Assembly: GCA_023435925.1 (NCBI GenBank) | Contig: JAEZLF010000261.1 | Location: forward strand, 1-5,685 | Direction: 5' to 3' | Length of the DNA: 5,685 bases | Origin: Bacillota bacterium | GTDB lineage: Bacteria > Bacillota > Clostridia > Acetivibrionales > DTU013 | Shown here: piece by piece, positions 4,978 through 5,685 of the stretch | Layout: each line of letters begins with the position of its first letter | How positions within the stretch are numbered: position 1 is the stretch's first letter | Program-made: the position numbers and the translations under genes | Notes under the pieces: generated by a model | The model's database searches: none | What the model saw: the letters and a program-made list of their open reading frames with translations, nothing else | Told to the model about the DNA's origin: nothing

Positions 4978-5685
4978 TCATATTTGTGCAATACCATTGC
5001 GTTTTTCACCGGCATCCCGGTTATAGATCTCGTTAATTTCCGCAGAGTACTGTCCGCTGCTGTCATAGATATACAAGGGCTTCTGTATCCTTAATTCGGA
5101 TTTTCCGTCTTTTGTACCACTAATCAGCACAAGGTTGGGTTCCTTTCCCGGTGACGGATATACCAGTCTTAGGCTCTTAGGCTCAATGGCATAGTTTCTC
5201 ATGTGCCAGATAATATCCACCAGCCGTTGAGGTCTATGAACCATGGAGAATTTTCCACCCGGTCGCAATAACCCCGCTGCTGCTGACACAACTTCTTCCA
5301 AAGTACATAAAATTTCGTGCCGTGCAACGGCTTTCGAATCAGTCGGATTGAGAAGCCCTCCCCCTCTCCCCATATAAGGAGGATTTGTCACAACCGCATC
5401 ATAGCTTGATGCACCAAAAAGCTCCACAGCCCGCTTGATATCTCCCTGTACGATTTCAACCTTATCCTCAAGGCCATTCCACTTAATGCTTCGCGCTGCC
5501 ATCTCCGCCATTTCCTGCTGTATTTCAAGACCTGTAACCTTATAAGGCTCCCTTTTCGCTGCCAAAAGGACCGCAATAATTCCCGTACCGGTCCCCAGAT
5601 CAATGACAGTGTCATTTTTAGAAACGCGGGCAAAATGCGACAGAAGCACGGCATCTACTCCAAAACAAAACCCATCTCTCTTCTG
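4978..5685 (-). CDS. trmN6: tRNA1(Val) A37 N6-methyltransferase-like protein (5' end cut off)
   Basis: 235 residues are visible; the frame is open to the right edge and reads QKRDGFCFGVDAVLLSHFA there. That is the family's conserved N-terminal block, so the gene starts outside the window and the GTG at 5649 is an internal valine. About 10-20 residues are probably missing. It is a Rossmann methyltransferase: SAM-binding VIDLGTGTGII (27-37), the acidic residue in GLEIQ (about 54) and the catalytic NPPY (101-104) typical of adenine-N6 methylases. The E. coli member (YfiC) makes m6A37 in tRNA1-Val; the Bacillus counterpart is YabB. The exact tRNA target in Clostridia is inferred. It lies just upstream of rsmI, as yabB precedes yabC in Bacillus, but without the small GIY-YIG gene (yazA) between them. 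Confidence 0.9.
   Translation of the reverse strand, partial: QKRDGFCFGVDAVLLSHFARVSKNDTVIDLGTGTGIIAVLLAAKREPYKVTGLEIQQEMAEMAARSIKWNGLEDKVEIVQGDIKRAVELFGASSYDAVVTNPPYMGRGGGLLNPTDSKAVARHEILCTLEEVVSAAAGLLRPGGKFSMVHRPQRLVDIIWHMRNYAIEPKSLRLVYPSPGKEPNLVLISGTKDGKSELRIQKPLYIYDSSGQYSAEINEIYNRDAGEKRNGIAQI

Noticed and set aside
5647..5649. GTG at 5649 as the start of trmN6
   Set aside because: The conserved GFCFGVDAVLLSHFA block runs through it, so it is an internal codon and the true start lies beyond the window.
5388..5654. 88-residue minus-strand frame overlapping trmN6
   Set aside because: It is a shadow of the methyltransferase frame, without family motifs or a ribosome site.

Overview
The window looks like chromosomal core sequence from a spore-forming, Gram-positive anaerobe of the class Clostridia. 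The evidence is a spmA-spmB spore-maturation pair, a clostridial-type AbrB with a C-terminal Cys4 cluster, strong GGAGG-type ribosome sites, very AT-rich intergenic DNA, and the trmN6-rsmI/abrB neighbourhood also known from Bacillus (yabB-yabC convergent with abrB). I cannot name a genus. No RNA gene, insertion sequence, phage gene or CRISPR array is visible.

Layout. Bases 1-84 lie downstream of the first gene and hold a 16-bp perfect palindrome and a weak hairpin. Minus-strand 85-888 encodes an AIM24/TIGR00266-family protein with an N-terminal zinc ribbon. A 201-bp divergent intergenic region carries two possible promoters sharing one -35 hexamer and a 21-bp operator-like palindrome. Plus-strand 1090-2157 encodes a divergent, cysteine-rich DUF2600 (YtpB-like) protein whose expected acidic motifs are eroded. 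It converges on spmA-spmB (minus strand, 2227-3377), which are translationally coupled by an ATGA overlap. A 429-bp AT-rich region follows, with a sigma-E-like -10 for spmA, a T-tract (curved-DNA) block, the abrB promoter and three matches to the Spo0A box. Then come abrB (3807-4046, plus), a bidirectional terminator, rsmI (minus) and trmN6 (minus, cut by the right edge).

How the genes fit together. The middle of the window is about sporulation control and spore building: abrB is a transition-state regulator gene probably repressed by Spo0A here, as in Bacillus; SpmA and SpmB act late in making a dehydrated spore core. The DUF2600 family includes the Bacillus synthase for spore-associated C35 terpenes, so its position beside spmAB is suggestive, but its active site appears altered. 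The right end is an RNA-modification operon (tRNA and 16S rRNA methyltransferases), transcribed toward abrB. I see no clearly new multi-gene system. The best leads are the Spo0A-box cluster, the degenerate DUF2600 protein and the compact divergent promoter region with its palindrome.
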